Shown one piece after another: positions 43,599 to 55,699 of a stretch of 64,000 bases of DNA. Location of the stretch: contig OY783192.1 in NCBI GenBank assembly GCA_963678675.1, forward strand, positions 22,386,472-22,450,471, written 5' to 3'. Within the stretch, counting starts at the first letter, position 1. Each line of letters starts with the position of its first letter. The notes below the pieces were generated by a model. That model saw only the letters and a list, made by a program, of their open reading frames with translations, was not told the origin of the DNA and ran no database searches. Source of the stretch: Xiphydria camelus (lineage: Eukaryota > Arthropoda > Insecta > Hymenoptera > Xiphydriidae). The translations under genes were made by a program, and so were the position numbers.

Positions 43599-43842
43599 GA
43601 AAGAGTAAGGAATAACCCTCGAAAGAATATTCAGGCTATGGCAAGAAAAGTTAGAATCAGAGGTTAGCAAGTCTACGGTTCGGATGATATTAAAGGACCA
43701 TTTAAAGTGACGTACGTCCATGCACTTGGGACAGCAGATCCAGGTCGCCGAATGAACCAAAGCAGCAGGTTCTTGGAACAACAAGACGATGATCCCTCGT
43801 TCGAAAGAAACCCCCTCGAGTTCGCATACGATCTGTAACAGA
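43599..43842 (+). pseudogene. Tc1/mariner-type transposase fragment
   Basis: The sequence reads ERVRNNPRKNIQAMARKVRI, then one base over EVSKSTVRMILKDHLK, a paired HTH as in Tc1/mariner (IS630-type) transposases. A further shift gives KVTYVHALGTADPGRRMNQS and a DDDPSFERN segment. Three frames are needed, so it is long dead. No catalytic residues remain. A second piece is at 51465-51612. Confidence 0.5.
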
Positions 43843-44460
43843 TTGTAAATAACACAAACAATTTGAAATATACTGAACTAACTAAACGTAGAAACTAAGA
43901 TTATATTAATCTAAGTTAACCAATTCTAATAATGACAGAATTAAGAAAAATGATATATTTCCTCTTTCGTATTATACTACCAATTTATATACCGACCTGT
44001 CAAATGCAATGAATGCAACTGTTTCTTGTTGGAACAACAAGTGGATGATCCCTCGTTGGAAAGAAACCTCCTCGGGTTCGCAAACGATCTGTAACAAATC
44101 GTAAATTACACAATTATATGCAGCATTTCACTTTTAAAATATACCGAACTTACTCAGCGTAAAAATGCAGAACCAATTTATATACCGACCTGTCAAATGC
44201 AATGAATGCAACTAAGCAACTGGTTCTTGTTGGAACAAGAAGTAGATGATCCCTCGTTCAAAAAGAACCTCCTCGAGTTTGCATACGATCTGTAACAAAT
44301 TGTAAATTACATAATCATATGCAGCACATTTCACTATTTAAAATATACCGAACTTACTCGAGCGTAGAAATTAAAAAACTATATCTGAGTTAATCAATTC
44401 TATTCTAATAATGACAGAATTATTAAAAATGATATATTTCCTCTCTCGTATTATACTACG
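43843..44460. repeat. Degenerate tandem units with CGATCTGTAACAAATTG
   Basis: Units of roughly 170-190 bp (near 43780, 44030 and 44220) each hold GATGATCCCTCGTT, AAAGAAACC(C/T)CCTCG and GATCTGTAACA(A/G)AT, then AAATATACCGAACTTACT. They derive from the end of the transposase fragment plus flanking sequence. Confidence 0.6.
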
Positions 44461-44754
44461 TTATTCAGCACTTATCTGCCTAATCGGTATCAGTAATTCC
44501 TCATTGACCGTCATTACACCGGAGACGAAGAAGAGATGAAATAGAAGTGCGGTACGTGTACACTTCAGGTTTGACAGGTCGGTGTGTAAATTGGAACTTG
44601 TAATAGTACGAAAGAGGAAATATATCGATAGAGAAAAATAGTGATAAAGTAATTACTTGATTATTGTGATCCAATTCCATTTCATCTCCTATTCTGCCAC
44701 GGCTTGTATTGATGATTGATTTTCTTCAATTTTTCCCGTGCTCGCATGACCCTG
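44461..44754. repeat. Half copy of fold-back family F
   Basis: GAGACGAAGAAGAGATGAAA to TATTCTGCCACGGCTTG corresponds to one arm of the 42512-43598 palindrome. Confidence 0.55.
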
Positions 44755-45010
44755 AAAACAAAAAATAGAACGAACACAAAGATATTGTCCTTCCATTGAA
44801 AGTGAGGTTAAAGCTGTCAAATGGCAATTAAACTTATCTGAATGCAATTCTTCCGAGACCGTCTCCTTTCCTGCTCCTTTCTTGATGCACAAGCATTGGA
44901 GAGAAGAACAGCACTGCATATCCGTTCACTATCTCGATATTCGAAAAAAAATACAAACGATTATTAAACTATACGGAGCGTCTGTCACATTCACCACTAT
45001 TGAGATTCAC
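44755..45010. repeat. Single arm of the 21.6-22.3 kb palindrome family
   Basis: TCTCCTTTCCTGCTCCTTTC, a GCACAAGCA word and CCGTTCACTATCTCGATATT correspond in order to 22021-22170, diverged. Only one arm is present. Confidence 0.6.
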
Positions 45011-45169
45011 TACTCCGATTACACTGAATTTGTACTTTTTATTAACAAGCGCGTCCGAGGATCGAAAAAATGCGAGGGAAATCGTTTCGCGAATGGAAAT
45101 ATTTTTAAATTTTGAAAAATAACTAAACATTCAAGGAATATATTCTCTCACACACTCTCACATACATTT

Positions 45170-45594
45170 TTGATGGCGTATGCGTGTGGCCGCATCTGTG
45201 TACACATTTCCGACCATGGCCGAATACCGCCGAAGACAGGCGGAATTTTTGTGACATTTTTGCATATATATATCGCCCGAGAAATCGGATTCTCGACTTT
45301 TATGGGGCGAGGGGCGTGGCTTCGCGTTGCTAAGGAAAAATCTCTGTTAATATGTAATTTATAACATTTACTCTGGTCTCTATCGATAGAGAATAGTCGA
45401 TTTATATGGCGTAACTAAGCATAGTTTTGGTTATAACCGTATATTTATTGAGAAAATTCGATGTTAAAATTGAGGGGTGAAGGGGGCAGACATTTTTCCT
45501 GTAAAGATACACGGGTGCTCGCGGCGACAGCGCTAGCGGCGTCGTTCTGACGACTTGAATGAACATGCCGCGAGACACTACCGTGTCTCTTGAT
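45170..45594. repeat. Direct repeat, ~430 bp (partner 53196-53632)
   Basis: From ATCTGTGTACACATTTCCGA to ACACTACCGTGTCTCTTGAT the two copies align with few differences (for example CGACAGCGCTAGCGG against CGATAGCGCTGGCGG). No terminal inverted repeats were recognised. Flanks differ on both sides. Confidence 0.75.
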
Positions 45595-45740
45595 CACTTG
45601 GAAGGCATCGAAAGAGATTGAGCATAAAGTTCGATTCAGAAACTCTAACACGAGTGTCATCTTTTTTGGTAAGACCAACAAAATTCATATTTCTAATTGT
45701 AATTATTATGAATAGTTTTTCAAATATCTTATTTTGCAGC

Positions 45741-45865
45741 TGCACTGAGGAACATAAAATCCCTAGAAGGAGTCACATATGAGGAATTTAAAAAAGGGAT
45801 ACAATTTTCTATAAAAAATGCATGTCAACGCGTTTACAGCAGGGAACTTGTAGCATACTCCTGAA
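45741..45865 (+). other. Possible short exon after a 3' splice site
   Basis: TTATTTTGCAG precedes a 41-codon open stretch (LRNIKSLEGVTYEEFKKG, later NACQRVYSRELV) ending in TGA at 45863-45865. The residue composition looks coding and the acceptor is good, but the family is unknown, and it may be the end of a transposon gene. Its last bases overlap a diverged ~100-bp direct repeat (45849-45939 and 45953-46041). Confidence 0.25.
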
Positions 45866-46041
45866 GCGTTTACTGAGCACACAAGTAATTACAGTACGTT
45901 ACCGATTACAGTAGTAAACTAGTAGTATATTTCTGCACTACAGTAGGAAATTTATGATAAGCTCCTGAAGCATTTACTTGGTACAAAAGTAGCTATAAAA
46001 CGTAACCATATACTGTAGAAAACTAGTAGTAGGCTTTTGCA

Positions 46042-47740
46042 CGTCAAAATATATGTTCCAAGGCTTTCTAATTAAAATACACGCTTATGTTGAGACAAAT
46101 ATTTCTTCATACGTATGCGATAAATTAAATCACAACCATTTCGTACAACATGCTAGATGTCAGGGAACTCCGAAGGAGGTTTCTAACTTTACTACAGTTG
46201 TTCACTCTTTCATTATTATTAGTATGCTCGTATGTTATCTGGGATAATTACCCTATTTCATGGTAGGTATACAGTACCGGCTGGAATAGTTTTTCGGAGA
46301 ATTTCATTTTATTATTTTCTCCTCTGAAAATACGAGTTCGCGTTATTGGTTCTACTTCGCAGCGTTTCAAATGTCTATAGGTACAACATCTTCTCGGACG
46401 CACTTTACGCTGCGACGCAATGTGAATATCAATTTATCCATCTATAAAGTGTACTTATAATCCTCCAGGAGGAGCAAAGAGTTTACGACGTATTACCTGC
46501 GCGTGGGTACCTATTTCGCGGAGGCATCCATCGAGGCTCGACTGTATCGCTCAATTGCTCCGTTCGACGCACTGTGTAGAAAAAAAAAGAGGGAGAGAGC
46601 CGACTCGGAAAGAGTCGTTACGGTCCATTTCATTCCATTCATTATTTATCTACTTCGTTCGCTTTCGTCCCGCTTCGATCGCGAGGACGGAAGAACCGCG
46701 CAGGGTGGAGGAGAAAGTACACGCGCTCTCCGAAGTACTCAGAGTTAGGTACCCGGCGCGCGCTCCTGCAACGGTGCTCTGTATAATAATTATTATATAG
46801 AGGCAGGTATGCACTTTGTTTCTTTCAGGAATATATTTTTTTCAACGTGTCTCAGCGATATCGCTCCGCGTAACAATACATTATTAAAGCAGCGTCAAGT
46901 CCGACGCGACGTCACTTTATCTTGAAATCATAGCTGGTTACTCCTCGGATGTACATTGAGAAAGTGAAATATGCAGTTATATATTGAGTGCGGGTCTATT
47001 ATATGACTGCACCTCGAGCAAAGTGCAAGCTTCTTAACGCCAATCAATTTCAGGCTTTCGTCGAATATTATGGTGTAGGTGTTCCGATTGTTAAATCGCG
47101 TTGATTCGATTATACAAGAAGTATTTTTTATCGTCATATGGCTCGTTGATTTCTGCTATTTGTTATTTTACGAAACATTCTTTTGGAAACATTTTACGAA
47201 ACATTTTTGGACGAAAATTGTTTGATGTCAAAAGGAACATATGATACGTGCCACAAATTTGTGATAATTCCCGCAGGAGTTGAAAAAATATGTTTTAAAA
47301 CATTTTTACTTTGTTTAATCTTTTATTTTTTTCTATATCTACTTGTACTTTGAGTGGCAATATCTTACAAATGCTTAAAAACGGATGGGCGTTTCATCTC
47401 ATACTTTTCTTATTAGTCTTAACGAGCTCTATAATTATCGTTAGAATAAAAATATCAAGTTTCATTTAAAAAACTGAAATCGACCTTCATATCTCATAAT
47501 AACGCATATTATCAACAATTCATCAAATATATCACACGCACAAAGTAGCGCTAGTTTCACTGGACGTGCTTGGATGTAGCTTGCATCGTTTGTAGCACTC
47601 GACCCCAGCCAATAGCGGTCGATACCCCTAAATTTGGCATAACGGCCCTCGGTCGAGTAGAGCTTGAATATGGGCTTGTGCGACGGACGGTATAAGCCAC
47701 ACACCCAGTGGCCCTAACTCAAGTTCAATCCTGTATATTT
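46042..47740. other. Apparently single-copy interval
   Basis: No repeat partner was found. A CpG-rich patch lies around 46480-46770 with overlapping frames on the plus strand that lack any family pattern. The rest is AT-rich. No gene can be supported. Confidence 0.35.
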
Positions 47741-48382
47741 TGTAGCCAACAAAAATTGATACGTAAAATACTCTCCAAAAAAGATTTGAAATCAAGTAAG
47801 ATCGCCATGTTCAAGATTTATGTATTAAAAGTAAAAGGCATCATTTGAAAGAAAAATTATTGTAAATCAAGTTACAACAAAATTCGACTAAAAAAATTTA
47901 TAAAAAAATTTTAATAAAAAAGAACTTGCCGCGTTTAAGTTTTCATATTTTGTCCACTATGCCGAATAATTGGCAGTACTTGGACGGTGCTAATGATTCA
48001 TAAATTGCACTGCGAAGTCAAATTCAGAGAAATTCAGAAGGCCCCCGCCTGATCGGTTTCCCGTGCGACATTCGGTATACTGGTGGTATCATATAAGAGT
48101 GTATGAATTTATTTAAAATCTCATAAGTGCATAAACATCGAGTATAATTCTGTCTGAATTTTTTATTTTGAAGAGGAAAAAACGCGGTAAGTTCTTTTTT
48201 ATTAAAATTTTTTTTATAAATTTTTTTAGTCGAATTTTGTTGTAACTTGATTTACAATAATTTTCCTTTCAAATGATGCCTTTTACTTTTAATACATAAA
48301 TCTTGAACATGGCGATCTTAATTGATTTCAAATCTTTTTTGGAGAGTATTTTTCGTATCAATTTTTGTTGGCACTGAATGAA
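47741..48382. repeat. 642-bp palindrome
   Basis: The arms at about 47741-47943 and 48178-48382 mirror each other (TCAAGTTACAACAAAATTCG and its complement). The right arm is also the start of the duplicated segment. The left arm is missing in the 34.6 kb copy. Confidence 0.7.
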
Positions 48383-50694
48383 CATGCCGCCTTTTTTTAC
48401 AGAGAATCTGTTTTTGTGGGGGGGATTTCACTACTTTTTGGAATTTATTCATGAGGAAGATACGTACTAGTAGAAGAATAGCTTTTTATTACAACAAAAT
48501 TAAAGTCTCACATGTTATACCGATATGAGCCAATTAATTATAACCACGTTACTTTTGATTTATTCTCGTGATATTTTGAAAGGGATTTATAGAGTAGAGA
48601 GCCCTTATATTTTTCACTTTGCCTTAGTATTTTGGAGAAATAAAACATATACCGCTTTCGAATTTACAGGCCATCGGATTTTTTTTATATTTTGGTCGTC
48701 TACAGAAATCCATGAAGACGTTTTACCTTGAACTCTTCTAAGTCTACTCTTCCAATGACCATGACGAATTGTTTCATCACATTTAAAGATACCACTTATG
48801 ACAGTATATATCCTCCCCACCTGCAAAAAGTCACTAACTAACATATTTTGTAAAATTCACCTAACTGGACCTAGTAGCTTAATTTTATTAAATCTTTAAA
48901 TGGTAAAACTCACTAAGTGCTAAATGCGTTGGAAGTGAGCATGCGCGCATCATAAAAAGTCATTAACCGAAATATAATACCGATATTATAGAGCAGAAAC
49001 TATATCTACTAAGTCAGTTGATGATAAATGTTAGTTAGTGACTTTTTGCAGGAAGGGGACGATATGTTATTACATATATTAACTCGAGACGTTGGAATAG
49101 TTTTAAGAAATCCTTTTGCATGCACCGCTGAAATTTCGCCCTTACTCGTAAATAAATTTAATTTAATTATTGCCACATCATTTACAGCTTCGATGCTGAC
49201 CTTACGACTCATTTCAGTCTGAGTAGAACATTAATTGCAAATATCATCATAAACATGCCAATACGAATAAAAATCATCTATTAACTGTTGCAGATCAAGT
49301 ATTCCGTTGTGGTGGGGGTGTGATTGGTCTACTCACTGAGATGCGTATACGTTTCTTAGCGAGTAGACCAATCAGAACCCCCACCGCAATAGAATACTTG
49401 ATCCTGATTGGTCTCTTCGCTGAGTTGCGTGCACGCAAAGATACGAGTGACTCGAGAAAGGCCCCCCTGATCTCCAGGTAGCTGTCAATTCGGGAGATCG
49501 AAGCATCTAACCTCGAAATCAAGTGTACAAGTGATAAGAAATAATTATACGGGTTTCTCTTCGGTGAGTTTCCCCAAGTGTTTAAAGTAGTTACTCCATT
49601 ATTGTAATCCAATTCCATTGTATCCCTTATTTTTCTGCCACGACTTTGATTGTTGATAGTGGATGGATCAGCTAATAAATTTGATTTTTATTCACTATCA
49701 ACTATCAAAGTCGTGGCAGAAATATAAGGGATTCAATGGAATTGGATTACAGTAATGTAGTAACTACTTTATTATTATTTTTTCTTTATCGATATAGTCC
49801 CTCTTTCGTATTATACTATCCCACAAGTTCGAATTTATATACCGACCTGTCAAACGTGAAGTGTACATATACCTCACTTTTATCTCATTAAGTATTACTG
49901 CAGACTCTGACATGTCATCTCGTACAGGTGCAACCAAAGAGGACCTAGCTCGTATCCTGTCCGTAAAAAGATGACTCGATGGACATCGGAGAATGTCAGA
50001 CTTGTCACCGAGCGCCTATTACCCACGGTACATTTATTGCAATATGCACTTTTCGTTTCAATTATTCCTGCTTTCAATAACATTCACTTCTTTCAAAGTA
50101 TTTACCTTGTACAAACTGTTCATCGTAGGGGGCAGCGATCAATGATTGTGACTAATCGTAGACAAATTATTCCTGCGATGATGTTCCAGTTGCAAAGCAT
50201 ACACTAGCAAGTCAGCTTACAGAGCATCCGATGTTTAGTATCAACTTTACCTCTTTTGGAACACCCATCACCCGAGCATAATCACGATTACGTTAATGTT
50301 AATCGCAGAATAGACCGTGTGCTCGGGCACATTATCGCAGTAGTAGTTCGGTACACCGAATAGCCTTTTAGTTTTAATAGACGAACTTGTCTACGACGAG
50401 TCGCTAATATCGATCGCTGCCTCCTACCACGAACAGTTCATAAAAGGTTATTAGCTTGAAAGAAGTAAAAGTTATTTAACGCTGGAATAGTTGAAACGAG
50501 AAGCTCGTATTGCAATTAATGTACCGTGGGTAATAGGCGCTCGGTGACAAGTCTGACATTCTCCAATGTTCATTGAGTCATCTTTTTACGGACAGGACAC
50601 GAGCTAGATCCTCTTCGGATGCACCTGTACGAGATGACATGTCAGAAAATCATTATTCTTCATGAAAATCTTCTAACCTACTCGTTCTGCAGTA
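48032..50694. repeat. Duplicated segment lacking the transposon (empty site)
   Basis: This is the counterpart of 34581-35555 plus 39183-40867. At 49001-49020 the text reads across the site without interruption, with a single TAA (49010-49012), and so preserves the state before insertion. It also holds the hairpin at 49293-49403. Confidence 0.9.
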
Positions 50695-50940
50695 ATACTT
50701 AATGAGATATAAGTGAGGTACATGTACACTTCACGTTTGACAGGTCGGTATATAAATTCGAACTTGTGTGGGATAGTATAATACGAAAGAGGAAATATGT
50801 CGAAAAAGAAAAAAAAATAATAAAGTAGTTACTACATTACTGTAATCCAATTCCATTGTATCCCTTATTTTTCTGCCACGACTTTGATAGTTGATAGTGA
50901 ATAAAAATCAAATTTATTAGCTGATCCATCCGCTATCAAT
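50695..50940. repeat. Completing right arm of a fold-back element
   Basis: It continues the mirror of 49590-49900 (TTTGACAGGTCGGTATATAA, then TTTTTCTGCCACGACTTTGA) to ATTAGCTGATCCATCC near 50930. The corresponding portion is missing after 40867, so the first duplicate is truncated. Confidence 0.7.
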
Positions 50941-51464
50941 GGGCAAGGCACATTTCTCTCTCTTTGGGTTTGTATGTAAAATCCAAGATTAAAATAAAAA
51001 AAATGTACCAAAAAACGGGGAAAAAAAAAACAAAAATTTACACCCATTGATGAAAATTATTGACCGTTTGATACTTTAGTTATAACTAATTTCTGCTTCT
51101 CGGTGTTCGGAAATAGCGCGTCGAGTAGATGCGGCAGCGTCGCGTCAGTGGAGTGGGTTCAAGCGTGCATTTCAGATCTCGTTTTCCCCACGACACACTC
51201 AAACGTTTGAGTGTATCGTGGTTTTCTCTACTGGGCCACGAGCCCATTGATAATATGCGTTGCCACACATAAAAAGACGCTAGTCAAAGGAGGCACATTA
51301 TTTGAATAATAAGTGAAAAATAATCAAAATAATCAACTAATTCTTATGGTCATAAATTTTATAATTCACAAAGAGAATTTTCAATTATAAATCATAGTTT
51401 TTTGATGACTTTTGTTACGGACACTCAGCGATCACTTTGGAGAGTGACCATACTACTTTAAAGG
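50941..51464. other. Unassigned interval
   Basis: No repeat partner or gene was recognised. A-rich near 51000-51030. Confidence 0.35.
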
Positions 51465-51612
51465 ATATTCATCCATTTAAAGTGACGTACGTCCATGCAC
51501 TCGAGACAGCAGATCCAGGTCGCCGAATGAACCCAAAGCAGCAGGTTCTTGGAACAACAAGACGATGATCCCTCGTTCAAAAGAAACCCCCTCGAGTTCG
51601 CATACGATCTAG
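51465..51612 (+). pseudogene. Tc1/mariner-type transposase fragment, second piece
   Basis: One frame reads FKVTYVHALETADPGRRMNP and continues to GTTRR, a stop, and KKPPRVRIRS. It matches the corresponding part of 43599-43842 with small differences. No HTH or catalytic residues. Confidence 0.45.
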
Positions 51613-51960
51613 TGGTGTTAAATTTCTAAGCAGAATTTATTTTAAGAAATGTATATAAAGGGATATAATATTTAGCACATAAATTATTAAGCTATAAAAT
51701 AAGCCATATCACAGAGCATCTCACGAGATATGTCCAGAAATACCAATGCAAATAGAAACAATAATTATTTACAACACACATATCGTATATTCGTTATTTT
51801 CACTGAAAGCAGTATGTAGTATTTTGGAAATGGAAGAAGAATTTAAATAATTTCATTTAAACAATATATTAATCTTAGGAAAATGATTGTCTCGTAATTA
51901 AATGACAAAGAGGCACTATTCACTCCACTCGCGAAATGGTAGATCCGAGAACTCTCTCTG
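51613..51960. other. AT-rich interval
   Basis: Nothing recognised. Confidence 0.35.
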
Positions 51961-53030
51961 GAGATCTTCTAATAGCTGTCAATTCGGGAGATCGAAGCGA
52001 TTCGTGTAACCTTAAAATATAAAAATTTTGAATTAGTATTGAATAACTTGTAGAAGTGGTGAAAAATAATCATAAGTAATCTTCCGAATTGACAGCCATT
52101 ATGAAATCAGACGACGCTTGTCGCTTTCACGTACGTTCTTACGAAAAGTGCGAAACGTCTGACCTCCCGATGGCCATTAATTTGGGAGATCGAAGTCGAA
52201 GCTCGAAATTGTGAATCTTTGAATAAGTGGTAAGTAATGTTTAGAAGTGAGAGGAAATAATCATTCGGGTTTCTTGATGTCCAACTGAATGAAACTGGAC
52301 GGGAGCGTCAGTGGTGAACGAGTTCTACGAAGTGGTGTGAGCGATACCTAAGGTCCGAGGAACAGGATCGAGAATGAATCGTCGGTTGGTGAGTATCAGT
52401 CGACATATCAATCGAGAAAGCAGTAATCAACGAACCTTTCTTCTTGCACAGATTTGGTTCACCTTCCTTCATTTTCTGATTATATCGAGCCTCTGTTGGG
52501 TTGACGATCAAAACCAGAGGCGCCCATACAAGAAAAGCGATGCCAGAGTGGTCGGACTTTGCCTCGGCGACCAAAGAGGCAGTTAAAATCGCTTTCGTGG
52601 CGACCATGTTGACGATAACCTCTTCCTTCACGGCTGCCAGCGGCACTAGCTTCTCTCTGCAATTAGGTATGAGGTGTGTAATTCGGTTAGGCATCGAAAA
52701 AATCCGAATGATCATTTCCTCTCACTTCTAAAAATTACTTACCATGCAGCGATAGGCTGTATGTAGGATAGACAGAGGCGCCGATACATGGAAAGCGATG
52801 CCAGAGAGAGTGGTCGGACTTTGCCTCGGCGACCGAAGAGGCAGTTAAAATCGCTTTCCTGGCGACCATGTTGACGATAACCTCTTCCTTCACGGCTGCC
52901 AGCGGCACTAGCTTCTCTCTGCAATTAGGTATGAGGTGTGTAATTCGGTTAGGCATCGAAAAAATCCGAATGATCATTTCCTCTCACTTCTAAAAATTAC
53001 TTACCATGCAGCGATAGGCTGCAGGATAGA
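51961..53030. repeat. CCGYATG-family derivative with a 258-bp tandem duplication
   Basis: The left part carries TGTCAATTCGGGAGATCGAA and inverted AGAAGTGAGAGGAAATAATC. The right part holds two 258-bp units (starting 52515 and 52773), each ending CATTTCCTCTCACTTCTAAA, the mirror of the left word. Within the units both strands stay open over about 60 codons (minus: VPLAAVKEEVIVNMVA), but no family was recognised. Confidence 0.55.
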
Positions 53031-53195
53031 GAGGCACTATTCACTCCGATCACTCGCGAAATGGCAGATCCGAGCCCTCTCTGGAGACGTTCCTCGGGTG
53101 CACTCGCACATATCGGTCGCATTTTTGTACGCACTTTCATCGATCATCGCTGAACAGTCGATCGACGATGGAAGCCGAAATATATCCCACACATT

Positions 53196-53632
53196 TGATG
53201 GCGCTTGTACGTGTTTGATGATCGCATCATCTGTGTACACATTTCCGATCATGGCCGACTATCCCCGAAGGTAGGCGGAATTTTTGTGACATTTTTACAT
53301 ATATATATCGCAGCCGAGAAAAGAAATCCTCGACTTTGAGGCGCAAGGGGCGTGGCTTCGCGTTGCTAAGGAAAAATCTCTGTTAATATGTAACTTACAA
53401 CATTTACTCTGGTCTCTATCGATAGAGAATAGTCGATTTATATGGCGTAACTAAGCATAGTTTTGGTTATAACCATATATTTATTGAGAAAATTCGATGT
53501 TAAAATTGAGGGGTGAAGGGGGCAGACACTTTTCCTGTAAAGATACACGGGTGCTCGCGGCGATAGCGCTGGCGGCGTCGTTCTGACGACTTGAATGAAC
53601 ATGCCGCGAGACACTACCGTGTCTCTTGATAT
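53196..53632. repeat. Direct repeat, ~430 bp (partner 45170-45594)
   Basis: Second copy of the repeat described at 45170. Both end at GTGTCTCTTGAT and then diverge sharply, which fixes a real boundary. Confidence 0.75.
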
Positions 53633-53787
53633 TGAATCGTTCACGAACGCTAGTCATTCCATTAAAAAATGGCGACTATGCTAAACTCCGCCAATTTTTC
53701 GGATCATCTGATTGGCAACGGAGAGACCCGAAAGCGATAAAATAAAAAGTAACCGCTGTAGTGGACTAAAATTTCGTCTGCTGCGCG

Positions 53788-53962
53788 TGTATACTTCTCC
53801 AACATGGGGAAATTTTTTTATCCTTCCGTGGGATAAAAATACGTATGCTTTGAGTCGAATTTTTAATTTAGGGGTATCTGGTATATTTCTCCGACATGGG
53901 ATAATTTGTATCCTTCCGTGGGATAAAAATACGTCCGCTTTGAGTCGAATGTTTAATTTAGA
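53788..53962. repeat. Tandem duplication, ~91-bp unit
   Basis: Each copy holds TATCCTTCCGTGGGATAAAA and GCTTTGAGTCGAAT. No coding content. Confidence 0.7.
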
Positions 53963-54932
53963 TCAAAAATTATCGTTCCAGGGTTTAAAATTTAACCTTT
54001 ATTACATTATTTTTTATACTTCATAGGATAATTTTTGATCCATTTTACCTTTCGTACTCAGATTATCCTTCTAACAGAATAATTTCTATTCTCTTTTTTT
54101 TGTTTCAATGCAGCTCAATAGAAACTGAAGTATTCGTTTTTCTGCACAGTGTCTGCACGTATCTGCACAAATTTGGTACCAGACGTATCCACGGAACCAA
54201 TTCTCTATTTTTGGAAAATATAAATTTATCAGCAACAGGAGGATAATAGTTGTGTCTTTTGGTCCTACTGTATTCGGAAAGTTTCCTACTACATCATAGA
54301 ATATAAGCAACTCGCACAATTATTCTTTCCAAAGTATAGAAAAAGAGGATAAAAATTAGTGCCCAATGTGTATGTAGCTATCTATTTTTTACTTCTTTTC
54401 TCCTACAGTAACCTGTTGAAAGATAAATTTGTAGAGAGTTTATTTTTGATGCTACAGAGTATACCCATTAGTAGCCTTCACCCGGCAGGTATGTTTGCGT
54501 CAACAATAGGACCATAGATTCTGAAATTTGTAAGCACTACGTGATAATAATTTAACTAACTACGTTGTAAGATTTGAGTAGTACTATAGTAGGTCGTTTC
54601 ACAGTAGAAATAGTAATTTTATGACCTACAACGTCAACCTAAATGTGAAAGTTTCTGTTTCCGGCTACTTTGCGACTACGGTAGGTGAACATAAGCGGAG
54701 CTTCGGAAACTCGTCATTTATCTAATAATATTTCACACTAGAAGAAGAAATCAGAAAACTTCTCACAAGATGTCTAGATTTGTCAGAATTTTGATAGCTA
54801 TAATTGTCATAAATATACTACTTTACGTTTCATATTTCTTTTCAACGTCAGTAGAAAATCAAAAGAGTGGACGTGAAAGCAGATTATAAGACATCGACGG
54901 AAGAATAGATAAAACAGGTCTACAGTGGCAAT
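53963..54932. other. AT-rich interval without recognised features
   Basis: No repeat partner and no gene-like frame was seen. Confidence 0.35.
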
Positions 54933-55060
54933 GACTATGATATGCTACTGTTGTTAGTAAAAATAGTCTATTTTATTTTCCATGTTGGGTATGCTATGAT
55001 GATATGCTACTGTTGTTAGCACACACAAAAATAGTCTATTTTATTTTCCATGTTGGGTAT
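54933..55060. repeat. Tandem duplication, two ~60-bp units
   Basis: ATATGCTACTGTTGTTAG followed by AAAATAGTCTATTTTATTTT and CATGTTGGGTAT occurs twice in succession (54933-54991 and 54992-55060). Confidence 0.75.
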
Positions 55061-55184
55061 CAGTTTTAGCATGTGAATGTAACGTAACAGTTGAAAGAAA
55101 ATATAGAACTTTTATTTGGATAGTGAAGAGAGATTCGTACTTCACACTTGTTTCCAGTACCTAACAATATCGCATCTATAAGTA

Positions 55185-55697
55185 ACCTACAAACAAAGAA
55201 TAGCGCAGGGAAAACAGGCTTTTAATCTGAAAAAGAAGCTACTATGCTCAAAAAACGTCAGCCTAGAGAGTAGGAAAAAATTTCTCAAAACATACGTGTG
55301 GAGTACAGCTTTGTATGGGTGCGAATCTTGGACGATAGGAATGGTAGAAAGGAAAAAATTAGACAGCTTCGAAATGTGGTGCTATAGAAGAATGCTAAAA
55401 GTAAAATGGACCGAGAAAATCACAAATGAAGAAGTCTTGAGGAAAATAGAGGAAAATCGGCGGCTCTGGAAAAATATAAAGAAAAGAAGGGATCAGCTGA
55501 TAGGCCATATAGTGAGACATGAGGGACTGCTAAGAGACATCTTAGAAGCAGAAACGGGAAAAAAGAGAGAGGTAGGTAGGCCGCGGTTAGACTACATTTC
55601 GCAAATCATTAAGGACGTAGGTTGTTCGAAATACAGGGAAATGAAAAGACTAGCGGAGGACAGGAAAAGATGGAGAATGGTATCAAACCAGTCTTAG
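55185..55697 (+). pseudogene. LINE reverse transcriptase ORF, 3' end (5'-truncated)
   Basis: The plus frame reads RIAQGKQAFNLKKKLLCSKN, then WSTALYGCESWTIG, FEMWCYRRMLKVKWTEKITN, GHIVRHEGLLRD, GRPRLDYISQII and RLAEDRKRWR, ending at TAG 55695. This is the C-terminal region after the reverse transcriptase fingers and palm in a group of arthropod LINEs. The RT catalytic YxDD and the endonuclease are absent, so it is a typical 5'-truncated insertion. The 3' tail ACTTTATGATGATGAATACA is the short-repeat end usual for this group. The surviving frame has no stop, so insertion may be fairly recent. Confidence 0.85.
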
Positions 55698-55699
55698 GA

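Noticed and set aside
52308..52977. Minus-strand frames containing VPLAAVKEEVIVNMVA as a captured host exon
   Set aside because: Both strands are open, the frame reads through repeat edges, and no family was recognised; kept only as a note in the repeat entry.
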